Below, piece by piece: positions 1-9,578 of a DNA stretch of 64,000 nt. Location: NCBI GenBank assembly GCA_040902105.1, contig JBBDXW010000034.1, positions 1 through 64,000 on the forward strand, in the 5' to 3' direction. The notes under the pieces are model-generated. The model worked only from the letters and a program-made list of their open reading frames with translations, ran no database searches and was not told where the DNA came from. The position numbers were made by a program, and so were the translations under genes. The stretch comes from IDS-8 sp040902105. GTDB taxonomy: Bacteria > Pseudomonadota > Gammaproteobacteria > Steroidobacterales > Woeseiaceae. Numbering within the stretch: the stretch's first letter is position 1; every line of letters starts with the position of its first letter.

Positions 1-1084
1 TTTGAACAGGCCTCATTTTGAGGGTCCGGCGTGTCGTCGTATCGGGGGAAGTCCATAGATCCGCTACCGTTGCCGATGTATTTGCGGTTCTTGCTAGTGG
101 TGGGTCGCCGTTCAATGCGTAGTGACAGCGATGGTCGTTATAGAAATCCCTGAAGGCGTACAATTTTCTCGTTAGATCTCGAGCACTCCAGAAGGGCACA
201 CAATCGAGGAACTCTCGCCTCAAAGCCCCGATAAGTCGTTCCACGAACGGGTGGGAAATTGGCACATGAGGCACAGTTTTGATTTCTGTGATCTCAAGTA
301 TTCGCAGATTGTCCGACCACCGGTGGAAACGGAACAGCGGATCGTTATCGGTACTGACGTATTTCGGAGTTTCTGATTTGCGAATTGCCCGGTTAAACAT
401 TTGACAGAGGGCTGGTCCATCGACACTGCCTGCATGGATCCCGAAACCAATAATCCGGCGTGTGAACTGGTCCATGACGACGAGAACCCAGTGGCTCTTG
501 AGGATCAAAGACTCACAACGAAACAAATCAACGCTTCACAACCTGTCTTTGGTATGGCCGAGCACAGTTAGCCAGGAAGGCCCATTCGCATTGGGATCGG
601 GACGAAAATGCTTCTCAAGAACGCGCCGCACAATATCCTTGTCGATCTCAATGCCGAAAGCCAGGGACAGTTGTTGTGCTATTCGGCGACAGCCCCAGCT
701 TGGATTGCGCGTTTTGGTTTCAACGACTGCCTGGATGAGTTCCGGCGAAGGCCCCTTAGGCCCGGGTTTTCCGCGTCGTTTCGGCGTGAACAAGCGCCGA
801 TACTTTCGGTTCACCAGTGCCGCATGGAAAGCGAGGAGGGTGGAAGGCTTCAATACGATGGCGACACGGAGTAAGCGGCCGGGACGAATAAAGAGTGTGC
901 AGAAGCCGGCAATGACGCGGTCAAGCGGGCGGAGGTTGGGCGCACGCTCGCGGCTCCGGTTAAGGATTACAAGCTGATGTTTCACAATCAAAGATTCTGC
1001 GACTACGGCGCGCGCACCACCGGGACGCATTAATCTCGCGATAGTGGCTAGAAAATGGATAAATAGGATGCCTAGATCACGCAT
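1..1084 (-). pseudogene. Broken IS transposase (integrase-core, DDE type), running off the left edge
   Basis: Read on the minus strand, the first 182 codons (1084 to 536) give an N-terminal helix-turn-helix segment and the start of an rve-type integrase core, ending GHTKDRL followed by TGA. Reading on in the same frame restores good transposase sequence: SVDLFRCES, VLVVMDQFTRRIIGFGIH, a VSTDNDPLFRFHRW block with the catalytic-type Asp, and PFVERLIGALRREFLD with the Glu. The TGA stands where relatives normally have Trp, so this is a one-base nonsense change. A one-base loss near position 80 shifts the tail into another frame (KNRKYIGNGSGSMDFPRYDD). The ORF is still open at base 1. I see no intact transposase, so the element should be immobile by itself. 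It resembles the integrase-catalytic-region transposases common in proteobacteria; I cannot name the IS. Confidence 0.75.
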
Positions 1085-1100
1085 TACGCCACAATCGTAT

Positions 1101-1167
1101 CAATCAGCGCCGGCGTGACAAGGCTTGGATTTTTCGCGGACTTATGCGACAAAATAGGAATTCGCCA
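1101..1167. repeat. IS terminus, left copy (shared with 8292-8353)
   Basis: This segment and 8292-8353 share a common end: CAATCAGxGC, GCGTGACAAG, CTTGGATTTT, TGCGACAAAAT and GGAATTCGCCA, after which the two loci are unrelated. The breakpoint therefore marks the outer end of the IS, with the transposase start on its left in both cases. The two copies differ at scattered bases, so they are related elements or old copies rather than a recent duplication. Confidence 0.6.
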
Positions 1168-1564
1168 CACACAGGATTTTCCGGATTATCACCTGGAAGC
1201 CAGCGTAATAAAGAATGTCCAAAGCTTGGATAAGATCGAAAAGGCCGCGAGGATCTATGACACGGTCGTACTGCCGATGCACTGCAATCAGGACGAAGCG
1301 TTCCTGAAGTCAATTGAAGACAAGAGCATTATCCGGCTGTTCGCCAACGCCGGATGTGCCCTGACCTGCCCGTCTAAAATATGCTACCCGAGCATATCTA
1401 AGGCCAACAAGGTCATGGAACCGAAACTGTTCCGGTGTTCACAGAACCTGAAGCATCGGGAACTGTTGGGAATGATCGACTTCAACCTTGAATACCTCGA
1501 ATCCCTGGGGTTTCATCGTTTCAAGTTGTTGCGATCCCGGGCGGGCGGCAAGACGGGCCACTAA
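1168..1564 (+). pseudogene. Fragment of a U32-peptidase-like gene, 5' end removed by the IS
   Basis: An open frame from 1115 to 1564 uses the IS terminus for its first residues (about 18), then becomes gene-like. The block RLFANAGCALTCPSKICYPS followed by SISKANK resembles the Cys-containing signature of U32-type proteins (N-x-x-C-x-x-x-C-P), and EYLESLGFHRFKL resembles a later U32 segment. Only about 130 residues remain of a family that is usually 290 residues or longer, so it is a 3' piece with a chimeric start. The last residues (RSRAGGKTGH) may already be out of frame. No promoter or ribosome site belongs to it. The family call is tentative. Confidence 0.4.
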
Positions 1565-1736
1565 ATAGCCTAAGATCTGTGCTGCTGGCTGAACTGTTTC
1601 TTCATTTTCGTTGATCCCGATGTTCATCAAGCCAGACGACCGCGAAGCGGGTGCCGTGCCCCAAACCCTGATTGATCTAGCGAAGCCACGTCGGTGAGTG
1701 TAGTCCACAGAGATTCGCGCCCCGACTCTCAATATA

Positions 1737-1765
1737 TTGACATTGCTCGCGACAGTACCTAGTAT
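1737..1765 (+). promoter_or_regulatory. Sigma70-like promoter ahead of the TonB receptor gene
   Basis: TTGACA at 1737-1742 and TAGTAT at 1760-1765 are separated by 17 bases. It lies about 100 bases upstream of the receptor start, leaving a leader of about 90 bases. The -35 box is a full consensus match; the -10 box matches at most positions. Confidence 0.5.
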
Positions 1766-1863
1766 GGAGTACCAAATACCATACAATTATTGCCAGATCG
1801 AATTAAAAAAACTGGTGAGTTCCGACCTTTATCCTAATCACGAAGATTGCGGGAGATCGGACG

Positions 1864-4437
1864 ATGAAGAAAAAACGCTCGATACCTCTTGCATCGCACT
1901 GCTATCGGTTCGGAAAGACGCCGTTGGCAACCGCCATAATGTGCGTTCTGTATCCGGTCTCAACATTTGCGCAGCAGGGCGATGGGCCGGGCATCGAAGA
2001 GATTATTGTTACCGCCACGAAGCGTGACCAGAGCATTCAGGATGTGCCCCAGTCGATTACGGCTTTCTCAACGGCAGAAATTGAACGTCGCGGCCTGCTC
2101 AACATGGCCGATATCGCGACTAATCTGCCGAGCATATCTTTGACATCGGAGAGAGCTGGTCTTAACGAATTGGTGTATCGGGGCATATCGGCGGGCCAAT
2201 CATGGCGACTTGACAGTCAGGTCGCTTTGTATCTCGACGAAATGCCGATGACGATCGCCACAACGCAGCTTGATCCCCGAATGGTCGACATTGAGCGGGT
2301 CGAATCATTGCCCGGACCGCAAGGAACGTTGTTCGGTTCAAGTTCCCAGGCGGGAACTCTTCGTGTCATCACCAACAAGCCTCGATTCGACGCGTTTTCC
2401 GGCGACATGAGTGCCGAGATCAAAACGACCGAAGGGGGTGAGGAGAGTTACGACTTCAACGGTCACCTCAATATTCCGGTGACTGACAATTTCGCTGTAC
2501 GTATTGTTGCCTATACGAATAAGGAAGGTGGCTACATTGATAACGTCTATTCGACAGCACCGCACAGCGCGTGTGGACTTGGCTCACCCTGCGACCATGA
2601 CTTTGATCAGTACGACATCGGTCCGTTCAACCCTGAAGACCACAATGGACATCTCAATAGCGCGACGCCGGACAATGCCGGTCTGGAAGAAAATGACTAC
2701 AACGATTCTGAGATGACGGGTGGCCGAATAGCGGCCTTGTGGAACGTGAATGAAGATTGGAGTGTGCTCACCACCTTAATGACCCAGGATTCGGAGACAA
2801 CGGGCGTCTGGTTTTCGGATACCGCAATTGGTGATTATAAGGTTGCCCGCTTCAGTGAAGAATGGCGCAAAGACAAGTGGTGGGTGGCAGCGCTAACGTT
2901 GGAGGGGGATCTCGGTTTCGCTCAGTTAACCAATGCGTTCGGATATTCCGAACGTGATCAGACCTATCAATTTGATAACACGCATTATGAGGCTTACCAT
3001 ACGCGTTTGAAGGGGCAGTTCTATTCCGCCTGGAAGAACTGGTACGATACGTATTGGGGATATCAAACCTTCGATTACAATTATTACGACAAGTATGATA
3101 CCGGCTACAACGGCAGTGTGACCCGCAGCTTTCAAAAAGCGGAACGCATCTCCAACGAGGTGCGCCTGACATCGACGAAGGAAAGCCGTTTTCAGTGGAT
3201 GATAGGTGCCTTCTACGAAAACCACAAAGATGGTTGGGACGATCAGAGCGATGCGCCGAACCTGGGTACCACGAAAAGCTGGCGTTATACGCAGTGGCGG
3301 AGTTGTGATCTCGCCGCTCAGGGATACGAGGGCGCCCCGTGTCCGGTACCCGCCAATCCGAACAACATCTGGTACAGGGACGTGTTTGACCGCGACATCA
3401 CCCAGGTAGCCGCATTTGGCGAGGTCGACATTCACCTTACCGATCAACTGAAGCTCACGACCGGCTTGCGGTGGTTCCAGTATGATCGTTTGGCCATAAA
3501 CGATCGACAATGGCCGCCGGGATTTCCGCTTGAGGAAATTCTACTTGATGGTGAAAGTGCTGCAATCGAAGAAGGCACAGAGCAGAATACGGCAATGAAG
3601 TTGGGCATTAGTTGGAACGTGACCGACAACCATATGGTTTATACCCTTTTCAGTGAAGGTTTCCGACTGGGCGGTAATAACAATTCGAAAGCGGTCAGAG
3701 TCAACTTTGTTCCCGCAACCTATGAACCCGATAAACTGAACAATTACGAAGTCGGCTTAAAATCGGAATGGCTCGATAACCGGCTGCAATTGAACGCGAC
3801 TGCGTTCTATATGACGTGGGAGGATATCCAGCTATCGATCCAGTCCGATCAGCTTTGGTGGCTGAGAGGTCAAGCCAACGGCGGTGGTGGCCGAAACCTA
3901 GGCTTCGAAGTGGATATCGACTGGCGAGCTACAGAGAATCTTAGACTGTCTGGCAGTGTGTACAAGGGTGACCCGTACTATACTGACGACTACGTTACCC
4001 CAGAAGGCGTGGTCGAGATGACTGCAGGCACGTCCATGGTTGGTTCGTCGGCTGACAAGTTTACGCTTGCCTTGGATTATACGTTTAGAGATGTGATCGG
4101 CGGAGACTTGTGGTTGCGCTATGACACCTATTACGCGGGTCCCCTATTCTCCGACCTTGAGAGGGCCGACCAGGCTAATCCGAACAGCCCCGACTATGTG
4201 GAAGGGGCCGATTATGACGTGGACAGTTTTACCAAGTCGAACTTGCAGGTCAGTTACGAGAGAGAATCCTGGTCAGCTACCTTCTTTGTTCGAAACCTGA
4301 CTAACGACAGGGCAAATACGTACACAAGCAGCGGTGACAGTTGGGCCGCGGAGTATTGGGGTCATGGTGCCTTTGGTGATACCCATAATCTCTCCAGGCC
4401 ACGAACGTACAGTGTGAGATTCACCAAGAGATTCTAG
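1864..4437 (+). CDS. TonB-dependent outer-membrane receptor
   Basis: 857 residues. Residues 1-37 form a signal peptide with a basic start, hydrophobic middle and an STFAQQ cleavage region. A TonB box (EEIIVTATK) follows at about 45-53, then the plug domain (VPQSITAFSTAEIERRG and a GPQGTLFGSSSQAG segment). From about residue 240 on there are aromatic-rich beta-strands of a 22-strand barrel, ending in YSVRFTKRF with the C-terminal Phe expected for an outer-membrane protein. It imports a bulky substrate across the outer membrane using ExbBD-TonB energy. The substrate cannot be read from sequence. The peptidase and carrier genes just downstream suggest peptides, although siderophore-type plugs look similar. 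A terminator follows, so it is probably transcribed alone. Confidence 0.93.
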   Translation: MKKKRSIPLASHCYRFGKTPLATAIMCVLYPVSTFAQQGDGPGIEEIIVTATKRDQSIQDVPQSITAFSTAEIERRGLLNMADIATNLPSISLTSERAGLNELVYRGISAGQSWRLDSQVALYLDEMPMTIATTQLDPRMVDIERVESLPGPQGTLFGSSSQAGTLRVITNKPRFDAFSGDMSAEIKTTEGGEESYDFNGHLNIPVTDNFAVRIVAYTNKEGGYIDNVYSTAPHSACGLGSPCDHDFDQYDIGPFNPEDHNGHLNSATPDNAGLEENDYNDSEMTGGRIAALWNVNEDWSVLTTLMTQDSETTGVWFSDTAIGDYKVARFSEEWRKDKWWVAALTLEGDLGFAQLTNAFGYSERDQTYQFDNTHYEAYHTRLKGQFYSAWKNWYDTYWGYQTFDYNYYDKYDTGYNGSVTRSFQKAERISNEVRLTSTKESRFQWMIGAFYENHKDGWDDQSDAPNLGTTKSWRYTQWRSCDLAAQGYEGAPCPVPANPNNIWYRDVFDRDITQVAAFGEVDIHLTDQLKLTTGLRWFQYDRLAINDRQWPPGFPLEEILLDGESAAIEEGTEQNTAMKLGISWNVTDNHMVYTLFSEGFRLGGNNNSKAVRVNFVPATYEPDKLNNYEVGLKSEWLDNRLQLNATAFYMTWEDIQLSIQSDQLWWLRGQANGGGGRNLGFEVDIDWRATENLRLSGSVYKGDPYYTDDYVTPEGVVEMTAGTSMVGSSADKFTLALDYTFRDVIGGDLWLRYDTYYAGPLFSDLERADQANPNSPDYVEGADYDVDSFTKSNLQVSYERESWSATFFVRNLTNDRANTYTSSGDSWAAEYWGHGAFGDTHNLSRPRTYSVRFTKRF

Positions 4438-4470
4438 GGAAGATTCAAGGGATCTGACAGCAAGCGCAAG

Positions 4471-4504
4471 ACGGCCGTCCCGTTGTCGGGGATGGCCGTT
4501 TTCA
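4471..4504 (+). terminator. Rho-independent terminator after the TonB receptor
   Basis: ACGGCCGTCCC at 4471-4481 pairs with GGGATGGCCGT at 4489-4499 (one G-T pair) around a short loop, followed by TTTTCATTTC. It ends transcription 30-60 bases after the receptor stop codon. Confidence 0.75.
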
Positions 4505-4559
4505 TTTCAGTGATAGTCGACTAACGGTAAGACTCGTCTATGCCCGTACAGGAGATGAG

Positions 4560-6596
4560 ATGCATAAGTCCAAGTACCTGATTTCCATCTTTTCATTACT
4601 CGCTACAGCATTAATAGCGTCGTGCCAGGCGAGAGCCGAAGTGACACCTCGACAGCTCGAAATCGCCGACTACTTTGCGCTCCAGAGCGTTGACAGCCCG
4701 CGCGTTAGCCCGGATGGCGAATGGGTTGCCTATACAATCGGCAGCCAGGATATCGAAAACGACAGTCACGCAACGCGTATTTGGATGGTGCCTGTCGCCG
4801 GCGGAGAAGCAATACCGATGACCGCTAACGGCCACTCTTCACGGCAACCGCGGTGGAGTCCGGACGGGCGCTCGCTGGCGTTCTTGTCGGCTCGCGGGGA
4901 ATCGGGGACACAGGTCTACACACTCAATATGCGAGGCGGTGAAGGCGTACAGATTACCGCCATCAAGCAGGGCGTCGAAGGCTTTGAGTGGTCACCCGAC
5001 GGCTCCAGGCTGCTACTGGTGATCAGGGATCCCGCGCCGGAAGAACAACCTCTGCCTTGGGTCATCGATCGCCTGAAGTTCAAGGATGACTATGTCGGCT
5101 ATCTGAATCGCTTGCGGGCGCACCTCTACGTGTACGACATTGTTGGTGGGAAGGTGTCGCAAATCACTGCGGGCGACTACGAGGACTACTCGCCTGCCTG
5201 GTCTCCGGATGGCAGCAAGATTGCATTTGTCAGTAACCGCACTGCCGAGCCGGACGCCAGTTTCAATTCTGACATCTGGTTGGTTAATCCGGATACTCCG
5301 TACGACCAACAGGAACCTGTCCGGGTAACGACGAACCCTGGTCCCGACGGCTCGCCGATCTGGCACCCCGATGGCGAGCGAATCGGCTACATCACGGCGT
5401 ATACGGAGCGGACCGACGTGCCCGCTTCCTACCTGCAGACGAAAATTGCAATCATTCGGATTGGCGAGGACGAGCCTGCGCTGATTACGACGGAGGAACT
5501 TGACCGCAAGGCCAATGGCCCGCAGTTCTCGCCGGATGGAAACACCGTCTATGCCATGCTCGAGGACAATGGCCGCGTCGACCTCGTGGCCGTGTCCGTC
5601 GCCAACGGTGAACTGAGCCGGCCGATTACGGGCCAGGTCCGGGTCGAAGATATAGCCGTGGCGCCGGCAGGCAGTGTCGTCGTTGCCATCAGCATGCCGC
5701 GCCTGCCCGGAGAACTGTTCGTTCTCGACGCGCCCGCATCCGGAGAGTCATCGGACCTGAGACGCCTCACGCACGCCAACGACGAACTGCTCAGCTCGAT
5801 TTTCTTGTCAGATGTCGAGGAACTGCGATTCCCGACACTCGACGGCACCGAGATCCAGACGTTTGTCTACAAACCACAGGACTTCAATCCGACACGCAAG
5901 TACCCGGCCATTCTCTGGCTGCATGGTGGGCAGGAATCCCAGTACGACTATGGTTTTGAATTCCGGGTCCAGCTGTTTGCCGCGAATGGCTACGTCGTCG
6001 TGATGCCGAATGTTCGGGGTTCAGGTGGCCGGGGGCTCGAGTTTGCACTTGAGCTCAACAAGGCCTATGGCACAGATGATGTAGAAGATGTGATCGCGGC
6101 TACGGACTATGTCATCGACCAGGGTTACGTCGATCCTGACCGGCTCGGCGTCGGCGGCTGGTCGTCCGGCGGCACGCTGACGAATTTCGTGATCGCCAAG
6201 ACAGATCGATTTGCAGGTGCCATCAGTGGCGCCAGCGTTGGCTGGTATCCGACCACTTATGGCAGCGATCCCTACTACCTGTGGTGGCATACGGAACTCG
6301 GTCCACCGTGGAAGAATCGGGATCTCTGGGACAGCATCTCACCGTTCATGGAAGTCGAGAACATCACCACGCCAACGCTTTTCATCGGCGGAGAAAAGGA
6401 CTGGAATCAGCCGATCATCCACTCCGAGCAAATGTACTTGGCATTGAAGCATCTCGGTCGCGAGGTATCACTGGTCGTATACCCGGACGCACATCACGGT
6501 ATCAGGCGCCCGGTCTATCATCGGGATCTGCTGCAACGTTTCGTTGACTGGTTTGACAAGTACGTGAAGAACGCAACGACCACTGCACGAGGCTAG
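4560..6596 (+). CDS. S9 family (prolyl oligopeptidase-type) serine peptidase, probable lipoprotein
   Basis: 678 residues. The N-terminus carries a hydrophobic signal ending LIASC, a fair lipobox with Cys22, so the protein is probably anchored in the envelope. Residues about 35-390 are TolB/PD40 beta-propeller repeats (SPDGEWVAYT, SPDGRSLAFLS, SPDGSKIAFVS, HPDGERIGYIT). The C-terminal 270 residues are the alpha/beta hydrolase: nucleophile Ser535 in GGWSSGG, Asp614 in GGEKDWNQP and His646 in DAHHGI, so the catalytic triad is complete. Such enzymes release dipeptides or acyl-amino acids from short peptides. The start follows CAGGAGATGAG. The carrier gene begins 13 bases after the stop, which points to one operon for peptide breakdown and uptake. 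Confidence 0.92.
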   Translation: MHKSKYLISIFSLLATALIASCQARAEVTPRQLEIADYFALQSVDSPRVSPDGEWVAYTIGSQDIENDSHATRIWMVPVAGGEAIPMTANGHSSRQPRWSPDGRSLAFLSARGESGTQVYTLNMRGGEGVQITAIKQGVEGFEWSPDGSRLLLVIRDPAPEEQPLPWVIDRLKFKDDYVGYLNRLRAHLYVYDIVGGKVSQITAGDYEDYSPAWSPDGSKIAFVSNRTAEPDASFNSDIWLVNPDTPYDQQEPVRVTTNPGPDGSPIWHPDGERIGYITAYTERTDVPASYLQTKIAIIRIGEDEPALITTEELDRKANGPQFSPDGNTVYAMLEDNGRVDLVAVSVANGELSRPITGQVRVEDIAVAPAGSVVVAISMPRLPGELFVLDAPASGESSDLRRLTHANDELLSSIFLSDVEELRFPTLDGTEIQTFVYKPQDFNPTRKYPAILWLHGGQESQYDYGFEFRVQLFAANGYVVVMPNVRGSGGRGLEFALELNKAYGTDDVEDVIAATDYVIDQGYVDPDRLGVGGWSSGGTLTNFVIAKTDRFAGAISGASVGWYPTTYGSDPYYLWWHTELGPPWKNRDLWDSISPFMEVENITTPTLFIGGEKDWNQPIIHSEQMYLALKHLGREVSLVVYPDAHHGIRRPVYHRDLLQRFVDWFDKYVKNATTTARG

Positions 6597-6609
6597 TAAA
6601 GGGCTCGCA

Positions 6610-8016
6610 TTGACTCAGGGTACGTTCAAGCTACCGCACACTCTCGTCATCCTGTTCTCGATGGTGGTTCTTGCGCAGGTCATGACATATGTGATCCCGG
6701 CTGGCTCGTTCGAACGAGTGGAGTCAGAGTCGGGACGCATGCAGGTCGTCCCTGGAACCTTTCGCCTTACACCGGAAGCTGCATCAGTCTCGCCTTTTGT
6801 GGTACTGACGGCAATCCCCAGAGGCTTCAGCGGTGCCCACGAAATCATCTTTTTCGTCTTCTTTATCGGCGGGCTGTTTGCTGTGCTTCGCGCAACTGGA
6901 TCGCTCGAAGCGGGCATGGCCGCACTGCTTCGGCGCTGGGGGGATCGACCGTTCTGGCTCATCGCGGGCTGTATGTCGATGTTCGCCTTCGGGACCGGCA
7001 CTATCGGATTAAGTGACTACTATCTTTTCATCCCAGTTCTGGTCAGGCTGTGTATTGCGCTCGGCTACGACCGGCTCACAGGCGTAGCAATCATCTTATT
7101 CGGCTACGGTACCGGCTACGGTCCCGCAATGTTTAACCCGTTCACGACGTTAATCGCCCAGGATATTGCTGGGCTGGAACCGGGTTCCGGTCTCTGGTAC
7201 CGGGTGATTTGTTTCTTTGTCTTCGTCGGTCTCGGCATTCATCACGTCTGGACCTATGCGAAACGGGTGCGGGAGGACCCGTCGAAAAGTTTCGTCGCCG
7301 ACGTCGAGGTGCCGGACGGTGCGGCAATACCGAGATGTCAGGATTCGACGGCGCTTGCGGATGTTGCGCCAATGACAGGCGTGCAGAAAGCAATCATGGC
7401 GACGCTTGCTGCCGGGATGATGCTACTCGTCTACGGGATGAGTGTCTGGAAATGGGAGCTCTTTGAGATGCAGGGTTTGTTCGCTGGTCTGACGCTGCTG
7501 ATTGCCGTCATTGCCCGCATGAGCCCGGATCTTACGGCAATCGAATTCAGCAAGGGTGCTGCCAGCCTGACAAGCGTCGCACTGTTGATCGGCGTAGCGC
7601 GCGCGATCCAGGTCGTTCTTGATGAGGGCGGAGTCGTCGACACGATGGTTCACGAAATCAGCATGCCCATCCAGGAGCTGCCGAGTGCCTTCTCCGCAAT
7701 CGCCATGTTCTTTGTGCAGACCATCGTCAACTTCTTCATTCCGTCCGGCAGCGGGCAGGCCTATGTCACGATGCCGATAATGGTGCCGCTAGCGGACATC
7801 GTTGGCATTGAGCGTCAGGTTGCCGTGCTCGCGTTCCAGTTCGGGGACGGGTTTAGCAATATCGTGGTTCCGACGAATTACGTGCTCATCGCGATGCTCG
7901 CGATGGCGGGTATTCCCTACGACCGTTGGCTGCGGTTCATTCTTCCGTTCATCTTGAAAGTCGTGATCGTCGCGCCGATCGCACTGGCCGTTGCCGTTAT
8001 GATTGGTTACAAATAA
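6610..8016 (+). CDS. YfcC-type carrier (C4-dicarboxylate/basic amino acid carrier superfamily)
   Basis: 468 residues with about 11-12 hydrophobic segments. Landmarks are the N-terminal HTLVILFSMVVLAQVMTYV followed by IPAGSF, the FGTGTIGLSDYYLF segment, GTGYGPAMFNPFT, and the C-terminal FIPSGSGQAYVTMPIMVPL and FGDGFSNIVVPTN blocks. This arrangement is that of the YfcC/DcuC-related inner-membrane carriers. Known members are linked to amino acid or dipeptide transport, but the substrate here is inference. The chosen start is TTG at 6610, giving the normal N-terminus; an ATG at 6661 would remove part of the first helix. It directly follows the S9 peptidase gene. The 3' end is intact, and the IS remnant begins within a few tens of bases. 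Confidence 0.85.
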   Translation: MTQGTFKLPHTLVILFSMVVLAQVMTYVIPAGSFERVESESGRMQVVPGTFRLTPEAASVSPFVVLTAIPRGFSGAHEIIFFVFFIGGLFAVLRATGSLEAGMAALLRRWGDRPFWLIAGCMSMFAFGTGTIGLSDYYLFIPVLVRLCIALGYDRLTGVAIILFGYGTGYGPAMFNPFTTLIAQDIAGLEPGSGLWYRVICFFVFVGLGIHHVWTYAKRVREDPSKSFVADVEVPDGAAIPRCQDSTALADVAPMTGVQKAIMATLAAGMMLLVYGMSVWKWELFEMQGLFAGLTLLIAVIARMSPDLTAIEFSKGAASLTSVALLIGVARAIQVVLDEGGVVDTMVHEISMPIQELPSAFSAIAMFFVQTIVNFFIPSGSGQAYVTMPIMVPLADIVGIERQVAVLAFQFGDGFSNIVVPTNYVLIAMLAMAGIPYDRWLRFILPFILKVVIVAPIALAVAVMIGYK

Positions 8017-8029
8017 TAGGCGTCGTGCG

Positions 8030-8215
8030 GTGGTGCTTGTCGCGCTTCACGGCAACTTGGACAAAACGCCTGAGCTTAAAAGGGTGGAGTGACCCCGGCC
8101 TCACGGATACCTCCAAGCTATGATCCGACGGGCGGAGATTGCGCGCGCGTTCACGGCCTCGCTTCAGGACCACCAATTGGTGCTTTAGAAGCAGAGATTC
8201 TGCGATCACCACCTA
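8030..8215 (-). pseudogene. Transposase fragment, second IS remnant
   Basis: On the minus strand the reading VIAESLLLKHQLVVLKRG followed by RERARNLRPSD matches the start of the transposase at 1-1084 (VVAESLIVKHQLVILNRS, RERAPNLRPLD). Beyond that the match fades and only about 60 codons remain; the catalytic part is gone. It is a deleted copy of a related IS, in the same orientation as the left copy. Confidence 0.65.
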
Positions 8216-8291
8216 GGCACATCAGTTTCGCGACGGCAGCAAATCGGTGAATGAATAAATGGCTCGACCACGGATTGAGCTATCATTGCAA

Positions 8292-8353
8292 CAATCAGTG
8301 CGGGCGTGACAAGACTTGGATTTTCATTTATGCGACAAAATTGGAATTCGCCA
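8292..8353. repeat. IS terminus, right copy (shared with 1101-1167)
   Basis: See the partner at 1101-1167: the same ordered blocks (GCGTGACAAG, CTTGGATTTT, TGCGACAAAAT, GGAATTCGCCA). Here the outside neighbour is the 3' end of an MFS gene, and the last codons plus stop of that gene lie inside this repeat. Confidence 0.6.
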
Positions 8354-9578
8354 CTGACACGCCATATGGCTCTTTCTTGACCAGATTTACGGTGATGGCT
8401 GAGACGACGACGAGGGATGCCAGTATCAGTATCGCCGGGCGGAAATCACCGAAGAAGCCGTATAGCGCGGCCAGTGGAAGCGGACCAATGGCCGAGTAAG
8501 CGATGTTCGTCATCGAGCCGGCGCCCTGCACTCTTCCGAGCCCCTGACGACCATAGAAGTATGCCCAGGTTGTGTGCATGATGATCTGCTGGACCCCCTG
8601 GTACAGGCCCATCAACCCGGCGTAAATGAAGCCCAGCACCGGGTTCGACACCAGGACCAGCACGCCGGATGCAAGCAGAAAAAGGCCGGCATTCACCGTG
8701 TAGATCCTGATCGGATTGAACCGGTCGACGAGATAGCCGCCTACGAAGCCGGCGATCGTCGCGGTAGCCGCAAATGGTATGAAGAGTCCAGCGGCAAGCC
8801 CTGCAGAGAGCCCGAAGTCGGTGAGGATCGAGATCTGGTGAAAAATGTAGGCCGTACCGACCATCGTAGGGACACCGATTGAAAGTGACGTCACCCAGAA
8901 GAACATCGTGTGTAGCGCCCGAGTACTCGCTGGCGCCTCGTTCGACTCCGCCGCCTTGCGCTCCGCCTCCGGCATCTCGTCCGCACCATCCGGGTGCTTA
9001 CCCAGGTCTTCCGGACGGTCCCGAACCACGAAGATCGCCAGCGGCAGGATCAGCACCCAGACGAAAACACCGAGAATCATGTAGGTCTCGCGCCAGCCGA
9101 ACATCTCGATAAGTTGCTGGGAGATCGTGGGAAAGGCCGCGTTCGACAGCGCCCCGCCGATCCCCATAATCGCCAGTGCTCGGCCGCGGTACTTCACGAA
9201 CCACTGCGCCACCAGCAGGGTGCCATTGACCGGCATCGAGCCTTGGCCGAGCGCCCGCAATGCCGCGAACGCGAAGAAGAACGCGATCGGCCCGACCGCG
9301 AACGCCATCCCGAAACAGGCAATGCCGAGTCCTGTCGCTGCGAACAGCAACATAATACGGGCACCAAATTTATCCGCCAGCCGGCCAACCATGAACACCA
9401 TGAAGGAGCTCAGCGCAGTGCCGACCGCGTAGATCCCCGATATTTCTGTTCGGCTGAACCCGGTATCTGCAATCAGCGGGTCGATGAAAACGGAGAACCC
9501 GTACGTCTGCCCCGGACCGGAGGCAAACACCACCAGCGCGGCAACCCCAACGATCCACCACCCATAGAATGGCTGCAA
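8328..9578 (-). CDS. MFS transporter, C-terminus replaced by IS sequence
   Basis: 416 residues with 12 predicted membrane segments. It starts FYGWWIVGVAALVVFASGPG, and the loop with KFGARIMLLFAATGLG is a typical MFS cytoplasmic motif; LVDRFNPIRIY is the equivalent in the second half. It resembles the oxalate/formate antiporter-like or monocarboxylate-type MFS group; the substrate is unknown. The last residues (VSVANSNFVA) and the stop codon are encoded by the IS terminus at 8328-8353, so the native 3' end has been lost. All 12 helices appear to be present, so the protein could still work. No operon partner is visible. Confidence 0.85.
   Translation of the reverse strand: MQPFYGWWIVGVAALVVFASGPGQTYGFSVFIDPLIADTGFSRTEISGIYAVGTALSSFMVFMVGRLADKFGARIMLLFAATGLGIACFGMAFAVGPIAFFFAFAALRALGQGSMPVNGTLLVAQWFVKYRGRALAIMGIGGALSNAAFPTISQQLIEMFGWRETYMILGVFVWVLILPLAIFVVRDRPEDLGKHPDGADEMPEAERKAAESNEAPASTRALHTMFFWVTSLSIGVPTMVGTAYIFHQISILTDFGLSAGLAAGLFIPFAATATIAGFVGGYLVDRFNPIRIYTVNAGLFLLASGVLVLVSNPVLGFIYAGLMGLYQGVQQIIMHTTWAYFYGRQGLGRVQGAGSMTNIAYSAIGPLPLAALYGFFGDFRPAILILASLVVVSAITVNLVKKEPYGVSVANSNFVA

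Noticed and set aside
536..538. TGA in the transposase as a possible selenocysteine or recoding site
   Set aside because: Relatives have Trp here, a further frameshift follows downstream, and no recoding structure is apparent; simple nonsense decay fits.
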